Below are positions 1 to 11,367 of a stretch of DNA of 64,000 nt, piece by piece. The DNA comes from Brenneria roseae subsp. roseae (GTDB taxonomy: Bacteria > Pseudomonadota > Gammaproteobacteria > Enterobacterales > Enterobacteriaceae): contig NZ_KZ819037.1 in NCBI RefSeq assembly GCF_003115845.1, positions 1-64,000 on the forward strand, read 5' to 3'. The notes below the pieces were generated by a model. It was not told where the DNA came from and ran no database searches. It saw nothing but the letters and a program-made list of their open reading frames with translations. Within the stretch, counting starts at the first letter, position 1, and every line of letters starts with the position of its first letter. Made by a program: the position numbers and the translations under genes.

Positions 1-212
1 GCACTTACAGATATTCTTCCCCAAATTTGTGGGGATCCCTCAGCCTTTACGGGCGAAACCCAAAAACGGGTCGAGTAACACGGTCAGCGTACCTGCTGGC
101 TTGCAAGATGCCGGGTATGACACGCTCCCTTCTTTTATCGATAGCCAACCTCAAATTGTTATCTTCATCACGCATAAATGTTTTTATTTGGTTAACTATT
201 GGCTGCATTGTT
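1..212. other. intergenic region upstream of glpD
   Basis: No convincing gene is seen. A short perfect hairpin (CCCC, eight-base loop, GGGG) lies at 19-34. Bases 96-121 resemble the end of an ERIC-type repeat (tract resembling TTGCAAGATGCCGGGTATGA). An open frame in phase with glpD runs back to base 29 but has no ribosome binding site and encodes nothing resembling the family N-terminus. In E. coli the divergent neighbour would be glpEGR, which would lie off the left edge here. Confidence 0.5.
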
Positions 213-248
213 TGTTTTCGATTACTATAATGCTCGAAATCGAACATT
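213..248 (+). promoter_or_regulatory. glpD promoter with GlpR operators
   Basis: A perfect TATAAT -10 box sits at 226-231. A weak -35 candidate (CTGCAT, 203-208) lies 17 bases upstream. Bases 229-248 match all 20 positions of the degenerate palindromic GlpR operator consensus recalled from E. coli (WATKYTCGWW and its complement). A second, weaker operator-like sequence spans about 213-232 and overlaps the -10 box. This predicts repression by GlpR relieved by glycerol-3-phosphate. The match is seen directly; the regulation is inferred from E. coli. Confidence 0.8.
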
Positions 249-277
249 TTGTTTATTTTGACGGTGGAGGAAGAAAC

Positions 278-1777
278 GTGGAAACCAAAGATCTGATCGT
301 GATCGGCGGCGGTATTAACGGTGCAGGCATCGCCGCAGATGCGGCCGGGCGCGGATTATCTGTCCTGCTGCTGGAAGCGCAGGATCTGGCCTGCGCCACT
401 TCCTCCGCCAGTTCCAAATTGATTCATGGCGGCTTGCGCTACCTTGAGCACTATGAATTCAGACTGGTCAGCGAGGCGCTTTCCGAACGTGAAACGCTGC
501 TCAAAATGGCTCCCCATATCATCTTCCCGATGCGCTTTCGTCTCCCGCACCAGCCGCACCTGCGTCCGGCCTGGATGATCCGCATCGGTCTGTTTATGTA
601 TGACAATATTGGTAAGCGCGTCAGTCTGCCCGCCAGTAAGGGATTGAAATTCGGCGCTGAATCCGTGCTGAAGCCGGAGCTGACTCGTGGATTCGAATAT
701 TCGGACTGCTGGGTTGACGATGCGCGTCTGGTGGTACTGAACGCGCAGGAAGTGGCAAAACGCGGTGGTGAAGTTCGCACACGTACCAACGTGGTCAGCG
801 CACGCCGCGAACAGGGCCTGTGGATCGTGGAAGCCGTTGACTCACTCACGGGCGAGACGTTCACCTGGCGCGCCAAAGGTCTGGTTAACGCCACCGGTCC
901 ATGGGTGAAGCAGTTCTTTGATGACGGTTTGCGGTTAAAATCACCGTACGGCATTCGCCTCATCAAAGGCAGCCACATCGTGGTGCCAAGAGTACACACC
1001 CAGCCTCAGGCTTATATTCTGCAAAACAAAGATCACCGTATCGTATTTGTGATCCCGTGGCAGGATGAGTTCTCGATCATCGGCACCACCGATGTGGAAT
1101 ATCATGGCGATGCGCATAATGTGAAGATCGATGATAACGAAGTCAGCTATCTGCTGGACGTGTATAACGATCACTTCAAGAAGCAACTTACTCGTGAAGA
1201 TATCGTCTGGACCTATTCCGGTGTACGCCCGCTGTGTGATGATGAATCGGATTCGCCGCAGGCCATCACCCGTGATTACACGCTGTCGGTGGAAGATGAC
1301 GATGGTCAGGCGCCATTACTCTCCGTATTTGGCGGCAAGCTGACGACCTATCGCAAGCTGGCGGAGCATGCGCTGGATAAGCTGCAAAAATATTATCCTC
1401 AGGCTGGTAAAGCCTGGACCCAGAATGCGGTGTTGCCAGGCGGGGATATCGCCGGTACACGTGAAGATTACGCCGCCGCGCTGCGTCGCCGCTTTAACAT
1501 ACCGGAAGCGTTGGCGCGCCGTTATAGCCGCACATACGGCTCAAACAGTGAACTGATTCTTGCGAATACCAAGGGGATCAGCGAATTGGGAGAGAATTTT
1601 GGTCATGACCTGTATGAAGCGGAATTGCGTTATCTGGTGGAAAAAGAGTGGGCCATTACGCTGGATGATGTCATTTGGCGTCGGACAAAACTGGGTATGC
1701 TGCTGAGCGAAGCGCAGAAACAGCGCATCAGCGCGTGGTTGGATGCCTACCGCCACCAGGTGGCTAAAGTCAGCTAA
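278..1777 (+). CDS. glpD: aerobic glycerol-3-phosphate dehydrogenase
   Basis: GlpD is an FAD-dependent peripheral membrane enzyme that oxidises sn-glycerol-3-phosphate to dihydroxyacetone phosphate and passes electrons to ubiquinone. The GTG start at 278 follows a GGAGG at 266-270 and gives 499 residues, close to the E. coli length of 501. The N-terminal FAD dinucleotide fold is clear (IGGGINGAG near residues 9-17), followed by the family SSKLIHGGLRYLEHYEF segment and a conserved C-terminal domain. GlpR operators overlap its promoter. It is separated from the glycogen genes by the ydh cluster, whereas in E. coli glpD lies close to glgP. Identification is very secure. Confidence 0.97.
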   Translation: METKDLIVIGGGINGAGIAADAAGRGLSVLLLEAQDLACATSSASSKLIHGGLRYLEHYEFRLVSEALSERETLLKMAPHIIFPMRFRLPHQPHLRPAWMIRIGLFMYDNIGKRVSLPASKGLKFGAESVLKPELTRGFEYSDCWVDDARLVVLNAQEVAKRGGEVRTRTNVVSARREQGLWIVEAVDSLTGETFTWRAKGLVNATGPWVKQFFDDGLRLKSPYGIRLIKGSHIVVPRVHTQPQAYILQNKDHRIVFVIPWQDEFSIIGTTDVEYHGDAHNVKIDDNEVSYLLDVYNDHFKKQLTREDIVWTYSGVRPLCDDESDSPQAITRDYTLSVEDDDGQAPLLSVFGGKLTTYRKLAEHALDKLQKYYPQAGKAWTQNAVLPGGDIAGTREDYAAALRRRFNIPEALARRYSRTYGSNSELILANTKGISELGENFGHDLYEAELRYLVEKEWAITLDDVIWRRTKLGMLLSEAQKQRISAWLDAYRHQVAKVS

Positions 1778-1820
1778 CCCTGCTGACACGACATTAGGCA
1801 ATTTGCCATTAATAATCCCT

Positions 1821-1851
1821 TCCCGACCTCCCTCTTGTCAGGGGGAGGAAC
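1821..1851. repeat. GC-rich palindromic repeat, left copy
   Basis: The tract begins TCCCGACCTCCC and continues into AGGGGGAGG, forming an imperfect hairpin just after glpD. A related tract in opposite orientation lies at 8841-8878, just before the end of glgP, so the two copies bracket the ydh genes. It may act as a terminator-like structure or be a dispersed palindromic repeat. Confidence 0.5.
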
Positions 1852-2233
1852 AACTCACCCATGAAAGATACTGGACCTGCTCCCTCTCCACCGGTGAAGG
1901 GAAAGCAAAAATTGACCGCGTCATGCAGTCCATTATTCTTTATCTTGAAAGATTCTTCATGAATTGGGGTTTATATCATTTTTCATCGGCTATCTTATAT
2001 TCGGTGATTCCGGTATAAATCAAAAAAGACAAATATCGCTGGCCTGATATTTTCTCATTTTAAAAAATAATCTCGCCAAAATAATAATCACCATTAACGG
2101 CTTTTGATTTTACTGCACCATATTCATTGAGTTATCTGTATTTATACTTTAGAGAGCCTCATTAATATTAAGTAATAAAGGTCTCAAATAATAATAAGAA
2201 TCAATAACATTAAAAATATTCAAAATAAATATT

Positions 2234-2255
2234 TTCTATGACGTTAATCACAGAA
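2234..2255. promoter_or_regulatory. possible CRP site upstream of ydhY
   Basis: TATGA, six bases, TCACA matches the CRP core TGTGA-N6-TCACA at nine of ten positions with correct spacing. It is about 450 bases from ydhY, so its target is uncertain. No clear FNR palindrome was found, although E. coli ydhY is FNR-activated. Confidence 0.35.
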
Positions 2256-2505
2256 TAAAAAACATGATAACCACATCATCAATATGGCTAACCAGAAACA
2301 CTGCTATGTCCTATAGTAAAAAACATGCACTATTGCGAATGCGTTTCATTATTCGCGTAGTAAGCGGATCATTATATGTACCGCCAGATATCAAGTCTTG
2401 CGGAAAAATGACAACGGCATGATAAGCGTAATGAAGGTAAACATCGCCACCGTTATTTATTTTATTATATAACGGTATTTGACGCGGTCAGTCAATTATT
2501 TTTTT

Positions 2506-2630
2506 ATATTCTAAATAATTCGAGTTGCAGGAAGGCGGCAAGTGAAGGAATCCCGATGAGCTTACTCAGGTAAGTGATTCGGGTGACTGAACGCGGCCAA
2601 CGCACATGCAACTTGAAGTATGACGAATAT
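2506..2630. repeat. ERIC (IRU) repetitive element
   Basis: The tract has the hallmarks of the roughly 127-bp enterobacterial repetitive intergenic consensus. It has the outer ends CGAGTTGCAGGAAGGCGGCA and CATGCAACTTGAAGTATGAC. It also has the central GAGCTTAC and GTAAGTGA core used by ERIC-PCR primers. It lies just upstream of ydhY and would be transcribed in the leader if the promoter at about 2479-2508 is used. Confidence 0.85.
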
Positions 2631-2698
2631 CGCGCTTGTCGTTACCAATTCTGCTATGGGTGCACTTCCATACTCATTTTGCGGAGGATGAGAATTAA

Positions 2699-3328
2699 AT
2701 GCCTAATCAGGTTGAACGTCCTTTACTGAATCTGGGGTTAACAAGGCTGGAATTCCTGCGTATTTCTGGCAAAGGTTTGGCAGGAATCACCATTGCGCCG
2801 GGATTACTGTCTTTGTTGGGCTGTAAGCAGGAAGAGATCAATAGCGGCACCGTAGGGCTCACCACCACTCCCAAAGGCGTACTGGTGACGAAAAGAGCCC
2901 GCTGTACGGGCTGTCACCGCTGCGAAACGGCCTGTACGACCTACAACGACGGCAGCGTCGGCTCCTTCTTTTCACGGGTCAAAATCCACCGTCATTTTTA
3001 TTACGGTGATAAGGGTATCGGCACCGGCGGCGGGCTGTATGGCGATCTTAATTTTACTACCGACACCTGCCGGCAATGTAAAGATCCCGAATGTATGAAA
3101 GTCTGCCCAATAAAAGTTATTACCTACAACGAGGAGCGTGGCTGTATTACGGTTGACGCCAACCGTTGTATTGGTTGCGCTGCCTGTACCACCGCCTGCC
3201 CGTGGATGATGGCAACGGTAAATCCACAGATCAAAAAATCCGGCAAGTGTAATTTATGTGGCGAATGCGCTACCGCTTGTCCTACAGGTGCATTAAGTAT
3301 CATCGACTGGAAGGATATTACGGTCTGA
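2699..3328 (+). CDS. ydhY: YdhY-like four-cluster ferredoxin protein
   Basis: First gene of the ydh operon, 209 residues, almost the length of E. coli YdhY (208), which it resembles throughout. Four cysteine clusters of the CxxCxxCxxxC type are visible (RCTGCHRC, TCRQCKDPEC, RCIGCAAC and KCNLCGEC), enough for four [4Fe-4S] centres, so it probably carries electrons for YdhV. Residues 14-45 form a hydrophobic N-terminal segment with TRLEFLR, a Tat-like motif lacking the second arginine, and end in LSLLGC, which resembles a lipobox. The ATG at 2699 follows a GGAGG at 2683-2687. The E. coli operon is induced anaerobically by FNR; the reaction served is unknown. Confidence 0.92.
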   Translation: MPNQVERPLLNLGLTRLEFLRISGKGLAGITIAPGLLSLLGCKQEEINSGTVGLTTTPKGVLVTKRARCTGCHRCETACTTYNDGSVGSFFSRVKIHRHFYYGDKGIGTGGGLYGDLNFTTDTCRQCKDPECMKVCPIKVITYNEERGCITVDANRCIGCAACTTACPWMMATVNPQIKKSGKCNLCGECATACPTGALSIIDWKDITV

Positions 3329-3386
3329 GTAACCGGTTTTATTCCTGCCTATTTCTCATGATGACGCTTCACACTCAGGAAAATAA

Positions 3387-5492
<2,106 letters not shown>

Positions 5493-5514
5493 CCGTATTG
5501 CAGGGATATTGATT

Positions 5515-6204
5515 ATGACAACGACATCATCACTCACGTCTGCGGCGCCCGCGTCAGAAACACCCCCGGACGGCCAGCCCGACTTAAGCAAAAGACGGCT
5601 GCTGTTGCCGTTATCCGCACAGGCGGAAGCCGCGGATGATGGCGTTACCGCAGACGATACGCCTGAACCCAAAGCGCCGTTTTTGGTCGTCGCAGATTAT
5701 ATCCGCCAGTGCTCGGCGGCAGGTGAACTGGTGAGTACTCGGAGCTTTCAGGCTCCGCCTTATTCACTGGAGCCTGAAACCATCGGGCAGCTGTTTGCCC
5801 AAATCGGCGCCAGCGACGAATGCGCAGACATCCTCGCCATCGGCAATGGCGAGGAACAGTATCACTACTCGGATCAAAGCATGAGCCACAACTATGCGCG
5901 GATTTTACTGTTTACTCACGAGCAGGATACCTGCAAGACCATTGCAGATACCGTGCGGTTCGAGTGCCAGACCTATCCGCGCCCTTACAAAGTGCAGATG
6001 CTGACGCTGCCGCCGTATTCATTCGATCAGGAGAAGATTGATTGCGCGCTCCGCTTTCTCGGGCAGTCCGATAGCTTTAAGGATATTCGCACCGTCATGG
6101 CGTCCAACGGCGAACCCTATCTGTTCAGTGAACGCTTTATGAGTTACGGCAAGGCAAAGGGGCTATGTGAATGGATCGAGGTTGAACAGTATGAAAACCC
6201 GTAA
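5515..6204 (+). CDS. ydhW: YdhW-like protein of unknown function
   Basis: A 229-residue protein in the position of E. coli ydhW. The ATG at 5515 follows CAGGGA; a TTG two codons upstream is less likely. The first 50 or so residues are low-complexity and rich in Pro, Ala, Asp and Ser. The remainder contains two similar halves with the recurring pattern PPYSxxxExIxxxLxxxxxSDxxxDI followed by E-P/Q-Y (near residues 82-125 and 163-205), suggesting an internal duplication. It lacks metal-binding motifs and a signal peptide. A role as accessory or maturation factor for YdhV is only an inference from the operon. Confidence 0.8.
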   Translation: MTTTSSLTSAAPASETPPDGQPDLSKRRLLLPLSAQAEAADDGVTADDTPEPKAPFLVVADYIRQCSAAGELVSTRSFQAPPYSLEPETIGQLFAQIGASDECADILAIGNGEEQYHYSDQSMSHNYARILLFTHEQDTCKTIADTVRFECQTYPRPYKVQMLTLPPYSFDQEKIDCALRFLGQSDSFKDIRTVMASNGEPYLFSERFMSYGKAKGLCEWIEVEQYENP

Positions 6205-6363
6205 TCCTTCTCCCGCCCACGCGCGACAAACCAGCAATCCATACCGTGCGGCGGTGAGTCAACCCATTGGAGAGCAGATGAAAAAGCAAGCTTTGACACC
6301 TCGGATGCAATCTACTTTGAACCGTACATTTTCCAACAGCGCATTTTCTGGGAGGCAAGGAAG

Positions 6364-7035
6364 ATGACATGCTCACGCCGTCAGTTTGTCCTCGGCATGG
6401 GATCGGTGATTTTCTTCAGCGCACCACTCTTCTCCGCCCTCGGCGGGACAGATAAAAACAGGCTGGTGCGCTACGCCATGATCCACGACGAAGTGCTGTG
6501 CAACGGTTGCAGTATCTGTACCGTTGCCTGCCATAAAGTCAATAAGGTCCCCATTGGCGCGGCCCGAATGAGTATCGCGCATATCGCGATGACCCCACCG
6601 GAGCAGGGAAATATTTATCACTTTTTCCGCCATGCCTGCCAGCAATGCGAGGATGCGCCGTGCATTGACGTTTGCCCGACCGGCGCATCTTACCTGGATG
6701 AAAGCAATGGTATTGTTCGGGTGGATAAAGTGAAATGTATCGGCTGTAGCTACTGCATTTCCGCCTGCCCGTATCAGGTGCGCTACCTTAATCCCACCAC
6801 CCGCGTGGCCGACAAATGCGATTTTTGTCTGGAATCACGGCTGCAAAAAGGCTTCCCGCCAATCTGCGTCAGCGCCTGTCCGCAGGACGCGCTCATCTTT
6901 GGTCCTGAAGACAGCGAACCGGTGCAAACCTGGCTGAAAACGCATGAGTACTACCAATACCGACTGCCTGATGTCGGTAAGCCACATATTTATCGCCGCC
7001 CCGGTCCACATGACGTCGAAAAGGTGAATGTATGA
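6364..7035 (+). CDS. ydhX: YdhX-like Tat-exported ferredoxin-type subunit
   Basis: A 223-residue iron-sulfur protein that starts with a Tat signal (SRRQFVLGMG) followed by a hydrophobic stretch, so its Fe-S domain is expected in the periplasm. Four cysteine groups are visible (CNGCSIC, CQQCEDAPC, CIGCSYC, and CDFC with a later CVSAC), the pattern of DmsB/NrfC-type four-cluster electron carriers. The ATG at 6364 follows GGAGG at 6351-6355. The stop overlaps the start of ydhU (ATGA), implying translational coupling with the membrane cytochrome. It would link the quinone pool through YdhU to the rest of the ydh chain. Confidence 0.92.
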   Translation: MTCSRRQFVLGMGSVIFFSAPLFSALGGTDKNRLVRYAMIHDEVLCNGCSICTVACHKVNKVPIGAARMSIAHIAMTPPEQGNIYHFFRHACQQCEDAPCIDVCPTGASYLDESNGIVRVDKVKCIGCSYCISACPYQVRYLNPTTRVADKCDFCLESRLQKGFPPICVSACPQDALIFGPEDSEPVQTWLKTHEYYQYRLPDVGKPHIYRRPGPHDVEKVNV

Positions 7036-7817
7036 ATATCATGCCCAACGCGGAGCTGTTTCAGGCTCAGCTGTACCAATATGTCTATATCTATACGCCT
7101 GATTTCTGGCCGGTGTGGCTGATTCTGGCCGGTATCCTGCTTGCCGGAATGCTGGGCGTATTAACGCTGCACGGGCTGCTGCGCTACAAATTCGCGCCAT
7201 CGCTTCAGGCGGCACAGGAAGAAAAAGTATATCTCTACTCGCGGGCCATCCGCTTATGGCACTGGAGCAACGCCCTGTTGTTTATTCTGTTGCTCGCCAG
7301 TGGCTTGTTAAACCACTTCGCCATCGGTTCGGTAAAAGACCGGGTGACGCTGGTGGCAATGCACGAGCTGTGCGGATATCTGCTGTTGATCAGTTGGGTG
7401 GCGTTTGTACTGATTAACGCCTTCGGCGGCAATGGGCATCATTATCTCATCGATCGTAAAAGTTGGGGACAGCGCGCCTTTCTGCAAGTCCGCTTTTATC
7501 TGTATGGCATTATCAAAGGGGAGGATCACCCTTTTCCGGCGACGCCGCGAGCCAAGTTTAACCCGTTACAGCAGGTCGCCTATCTTGGCGTGATGTATGC
7601 GCTGTTACCCGCGCTGCTGGCGACAGGGCTGTTCCTGAGTAATCCGCAGTGGATCCCGGCTGATTTTGTGCAGCTCAAAGCCTGGCTGTTACCACTGCAT
7701 CTGGTTTTGGCGGTCGCCAGTCTGTTCTTTATTGGCGGGCATGTTTATCTGTGTACGACCGGGAGAACGCCAACCCAGACGTTCCGCTGCATGATTGATG
7801 GTTATCATCGCCACTAA
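7032..7817 (+). CDS. ydhU: YdhU-like membrane cytochrome b subunit
   Basis: A 261-residue protein with about five hydrophobic membrane segments, resembling the thiosulfate-reductase cytochrome b (PhsC/YdhU) family. Candidate haem-ligand histidines lie in RLWHWSN, LLNHFA, AMHELCG, LPLHLVL and IGGHVYL. It probably exchanges electrons between menaquinol or ubiquinol and the Fe-S subunit YdhX at the periplasmic face. Its start overlaps the ydhX stop by four bases. Identification by operon position and sequence similarity is firm; the direction of electron flow is not known. Confidence 0.92.
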   Translation: MNIMPNAELFQAQLYQYVYIYTPDFWPVWLILAGILLAGMLGVLTLHGLLRYKFAPSLQAAQEEKVYLYSRAIRLWHWSNALLFILLLASGLLNHFAIGSVKDRVTLVAMHELCGYLLLISWVAFVLINAFGGNGHHYLIDRKSWGQRAFLQVRFYLYGIIKGEDHPFPATPRAKFNPLQQVAYLGVMYALLPALLATGLFLSNPQWIPADFVQLKAWLLPLHLVLAVASLFFIGGHVYLCTTGRTPTQTFRCMIDGYHRH

Positions 7818-7867
7818 GGCGCAACACTCCCGGACGAGAACAAGACGTTACGCGGGCATGGCAAACA

Positions 7868-8800
7868 ATGAAGAAAATGACCAGGCAGCAATTACATTCA
7901 TTACAGGTCAGTCCGCAGATTTACCGCTGGTTCCTACGCCATTTCCCGCAAGGCGGACATTATCAGGATATCCATCATGCTCTGATGCGCGATGGCCACA
8001 TCGAATGGCTGGAAACGCTGGTGGAATACAGCTATGCACGCGGTTTTGATACGCATCAGTTTATTGCACAGGAAATGCGCACCACTCAGGCGATGGTGAC
8101 ACAGTTAACGACCGGCGGTGATGGTATCGTTCAGATCAAACCTCGCTGCCGCATCGCAAAATCAGCGCCAGAGATCCCCTATACAATGCAATTGGCCGTC
8201 AGTGATTCTGCGTTGGATATCGGCTGCACCGGGTTGCAAAGTCAGGTCGCCCTGTCAGGCGCGTGCAATTTCATTGGTAATTCGGGTGACAACACCAGCA
8301 TCGCCAGCGTTGGCTATGCCTGCCAGCTCGTCAGCGCCGGTTTTGCGGTCAGGATCAGCAACACCGGCCAGCATAGCCGGATTGGCAGTCTGGGAGGACG
8401 GGCCCGCATCAGCAACAGCGGAAACTCGGCGAAAATCAGCAGCGCCGGTTGTGGAACCCACATCACCAATAGCGGCATGCGCAGCTATATCAGCAGTGCC
8501 GGTGACTCAACACGCATCGCCAACGCCGGTGATATGTGCAGGATCGGGATATCAGGCCATGACAATCGCCTCATCAATGGCGGCGACGATGTTTCAGTCA
8601 ACATCACGGGAGAAAACGTCGTACTCCTCTCCTCGGGTAAGGTGAAAACGCTGATACTGGGGAAAGGGGGATGCGCGGCATTAACCTACCACGACGGCAC
8701 GCGTACCCGGTTCCTGGTGGTTTATGAAGGGGAAAACGGCATCATGGCGGGCGTAAAATACCGGATTAATAACGCGTTTGAACTGGAGGTATGCCAATAG
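7868..8800 (+). CDS. ydhT: YdhT-like protein with tandem nonapeptide repeats
   Basis: Last gene of the ydh operon, 310 residues (E. coli YdhT is about 270 as recalled). Residues 1-100 form a mixed region without known motifs. From about residue 109 to 261 the protein consists of roughly 17 tandem nine-residue units, with an aliphatic residue at position 1 and Gly at position 5 (for example ISNTGQHSR, IGSLGGRAR, ISNSGNSAK, ISSAGDSTR). This regularity predicts a beta-solenoid with two units per turn. The last 40 residues break the pattern. No strong ribosome binding site precedes 7868; an ATG at 7877 is an alternative start. No signal peptide is seen. Function unknown. Confidence 0.85.
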   Translation: MKKMTRQQLHSLQVSPQIYRWFLRHFPQGGHYQDIHHALMRDGHIEWLETLVEYSYARGFDTHQFIAQEMRTTQAMVTQLTTGGDGIVQIKPRCRIAKSAPEIPYTMQLAVSDSALDIGCTGLQSQVALSGACNFIGNSGDNTSIASVGYACQLVSAGFAVRISNTGQHSRIGSLGGRARISNSGNSAKISSAGCGTHITNSGMRSYISSAGDSTRIANAGDMCRIGISGHDNRLINGGDDVSVNITGENVVLLSSGKVKTLILGKGGCAALTYHDGTRTRFLVVYEGENGIMAGVKYRINNAFELEVCQ

Positions 8801-8897
8801 CCGCAGCGCCTGCCGGCCGCTATCATCGCCTCTGCGCACTCGTTCCCCCAACCCCCCCTGTTACAGGGAGGTCGGGAGGCGCTAAACATAACGGCGC
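8801..8897. repeat. short spacer with inverted GC-rich repeat, right copy
   Basis: The convergent spacer between ydhT and glgP contains at 8841-8878 the reverse-complement relative of the tract at 1821-1851. Both share a core of CCCGACCTCCCTG-type sequence. It may act as a bidirectional terminator. Confidence 0.5.
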
Positions 8898-11345
8898 TTA
8901 CAGCCGTATCGGTTTGATATTCCAGATTTCACTGGCGTATTCGCTGATGGTGCGATCGGAAGAAAAATAGCCCATATTGGCGATGTTATGCGCCGTACAA
9001 CGCGCCCATTCGTCCTCATTACGGTATAAATCATCCACCCGGTCCTGCGTATCGACATAGCTGCGATAGTCGGCCAGCAGTTGGTAGTAATCACCGAAGT
9101 TCACCAGCGAATCAAACAAATCGCTGTAGCGTTTGGGCTCATTGGGACTGAATAAGCCCGTCGCAATCTGCGTTAATACCCGATGTAACTCCTCGTCCTT
9201 TTCATAGTACTGCCGCGGGTTATAGCCGTTTTTACGCAGCTCCTCCACCTCATCGGCGGTATTGCCGAAAATGAACATATTCTCATCCCCGACATGCTCC
9301 AGCATTTCAACGTTGGCTCCATCCAGCGTACCAATGGTCAATGCGCCGTTTAACGCAAACTTCATGTTGCTGGTGCCTGATGCCTCCGTCCCCGCCAGCG
9401 AGATCTGCTCAGAGAGATCGGCGGCAGGAATAATGATCTGCGCCAGACTCACGCCATAATTCGGGATAAAGACGACTTTCAACCGATCGTGCAGCGCGGG
9501 ATCGTTATTGATCACCTTCGCAACATCATTGATCAGGTTGATAATGTGTTTCGCCATGTAATAGGCGGACGCCGCTTTGCCGGCAAAAATCATCACGCGA
9601 GGCACACGATCAACCTCTGGATCATCCTTGATGCGGTTATACAGCGTAATAATGTGCAACACATTGAGTAGCTGCCGCTTGTATTCGTGAATGCGTTTGA
9701 TTTGTACATCGAACAACGCTTCCGGATTGACGACAATATTCAGGTTTTCCGCGATGTAGGCCGCCAGCCGTTCTTTGTTCTCCAGCTTGACCTTACGGAT
9801 TTTCTGCACGAACGCAGGGTAATCAATATGCTGCTGAAGATCGCTCAGCTGGCTCAAATCGGTACGCCAGTTGTGTCCGATGGTGTCGTCCAACAGTTTT
9901 GACAGCGGACGGTTTGCCAGCGCCAGCCAACGGCGCGGCGTCACGCCATTAGTCTTGTTGCAAAAGCGATTGGGAAAGAGTTTGGCGAAGTCGGCGAACA
10001 GCGATTGCACCATTAAATCCGAGTGCAGCTCCGACACCCCGTTCACCTTATGGCTGGCAACCACCGCCAGCCAGGCCATGCGTACCTTGCGTCCATTGTT
10101 TTCATCAATGATGGAGACTCTGGACAGCAGGTTATTATCACTTGGGTATTGCTTCTGTACGTATTCCAGGAAGTTCTCGTTAATCTCGAAAATCAATTGC
10201 AGATGGCGCGGCAGAATCTTGCCCAGCATGTCTACCGGCCAGGTTTCCAGCGCTTCCTGCATCAGCGTATGGTTGGTATAGGAGAAAACCTTGGTCACCA
10301 CCGTCCACGCATCCTGCCATTTGAATTTATGTTCATCAATCAACAACCGCATCAGTTCCGGAATGGCGAGTACCGGATGTGTATCGTTCAGATGGATGGC
10401 AAATTTTTCCGCCAGATTATTGTAGGTTTTGTGCATCAACCAGTGGCGATTGAGAATATCCTGCACCGTGGCGGAAACCAGAAAATATTCCTGCCGCAGA
10501 CGCAACTCGCGCCCGGAATAGGTTGAATCATCGGGATACAATACGCGCGACACGTTTTCCGAGTGGTTTTTATCTTCCACCGCCGCAAAGTAGTCACCCT
10601 GATTAAATTTACCCAGATTGATTTCATTACTGGCCTGCGCGCCCCATAGGCGTAGCGTATTCGTCGCATCCGTATCAAAACCGGGAATGATCTGATCGTA
10701 AGCGCAGGCGATAACTTCTTCGGTTTCCAGCCAGCGGATTTTTGTCCCTTCCTGCTGGAGACGTCCGCCGAACCGCACTTTATAACGTGTACTATGGCGC
10801 GGAAACTCCCACGCGTTGCCGTATTCCAACCAGTAATCCGGTGATTCGGCCTGTTTTCCGTCTACGATGTTTTGCTTGAACATGCCATATTCATAGCGAA
10901 TACCGTAACCACGCCCCGGCAACGCCATGGTTGCCAGCGAATCCAGAAAACAGGCGGCCAATCGCCCCAGACCGCCGTTTCCCAAACCGGGATCCGTCTC
11001 TTCCTGTAGCAAATCGTCCAGTTCTAATCCCATGTCATCCAGCGCGGCTTTCAGATCGTCATACAGTCCCATCGCCAGCAGCGCATTGGATAGCGTGCGT
11101 CCCAGCAAAAACTCCATAGAAAGGTAGTAAACCTGACGAACATCCTGCGAAAGCTGCGCCCGATTGGAGCGCAGCCAGCGTTCCACCATACGGTCACGCA
11201 CCGCCAGCAGCGTGGCGTTCAGCCAATCATGCTGGGTGGCGATAGAAGGATCCTTACCCACGGAAAACATGAGTTTGTAGGCGATAGAATGTTTCAGCGC
11301 TGCCACACTGAGCGTTGGTGAAGTATAGATAAACGGAGAGTTCAT
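8898..11345 (-). CDS. glgP: glycogen phosphorylase
   Basis: Removes glucose-1-phosphate from the non-reducing ends of glycogen using pyridoxal phosphate. The 815 residues equal the E. coli GlgP length, and identity is high along the whole protein. The PLP-lysine signature [14 protein letters not shown] is present near residue 660, and the substrate loop [13 protein letters not shown] near residue 125. The start at 11345 is chosen because a GGGA lies nine bases upstream; in-frame ATG and longer options at 11354 and above would run into glgA. Last gene of the glgBXCAP operon, 22 bases after the glgA stop. Confidence 0.97.
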   Translation of the reverse strand: MNSPFIYTSPTLSVAALKHSIAYKLMFSVGKDPSIATQHDWLNATLLAVRDRMVERWLRSNRAQLSQDVRQVYYLSMEFLLGRTLSNALLAMGLYDDLKAALDDMGLELDDLLQEETDPGLGNGGLGRLAACFLDSLATMALPGRGYGIRYEYGMFKQNIVDGKQAESPDYWLEYGNAWEFPRHSTRYKVRFGGRLQQEGTKIRWLETEEVIACAYDQIIPGFDTDATNTLRLWGAQASNEINLGKFNQGDYFAAVEDKNHSENVSRVLYPDDSTYSGRELRLRQEYFLVSATVQDILNRHWLMHKTYNNLAEKFAIHLNDTHPVLAIPELMRLLIDEHKFKWQDAWTVVTKVFSYTNHTLMQEALETWPVDMLGKILPRHLQLIFEINENFLEYVQKQYPSDNNLLSRVSIIDENNGRKVRMAWLAVVASHKVNGVSELHSDLMVQSLFADFAKLFPNRFCNKTNGVTPRRWLALANRPLSKLLDDTIGHNWRTDLSQLSDLQQHIDYPAFVQKIRKVKLENKERLAAYIAENLNIVVNPEALFDVQIKRIHEYKRQLLNVLHIITLYNRIKDDPEVDRVPRVMIFAGKAASAYYMAKHIINLINDVAKVINNDPALHDRLKVVFIPNYGVSLAQIIIPAADLSEQISLAGTEASGTSNMKFALNGALTIGTLDGANVEMLEHVGDENMFIFGNTADEVEELRKNGYNPRQYYEKDEELHRVLTQIATGLFSPNEPKRYSDLFDSLVNFGDYYQLLADYRSYVDTQDRVDDLYRNEDEWARCTAHNIANMGYFSSDRTISEYASEIWNIKPIRL

Positions 11346-11367
11346 AATATTCATTCCCAAGTGAGTG

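Larger units (their letters stand above)
1778..2698. other. long AT-rich spacer between glpD and ydhY
   Basis: About 920 bases without a supportable gene. It holds a GC-rich imperfect palindrome at 1821-1851 that recurs in inverted form at 8841-8878, a CRP-like site at 2234-2255, a promoter-like TTGACG at 2479-2484 within an inverted repeat (TTGAC, seven bases, GTCAA), and an ERIC element at 2506-2630. The middle part (about 1990-2500) is much more AT-rich than the flanking genes. Confidence 0.6.

Noticed and set aside
19-34. Possible CRISPR repeat (CCCC hairpin near the left edge)
   Set aside because: Only a single copy is seen with no spacer-repeat periodicity; it is just a short hairpin.
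29-277. N-terminal extension of glpD
   Set aside because: The open frame continues upstream but has no ribosome site, crosses the promoter and GlpR operator, and the GTG at 278 gives the family length.
2479-2495. Possible FNR site upstream of ydhY (TTGAC and GTCAA)
   Set aside because: The half-sites are separated by seven bases instead of four, so it does not fit the FNR consensus; the TTGACG may instead serve as a -35 box.
6191-6367. A short frame between ydhW and ydhX
   Set aside because: It overlaps both neighbours and has no convincing ribosome binding site or recognisable sequence; the ydhX start at 6364 has its own GGAGG.
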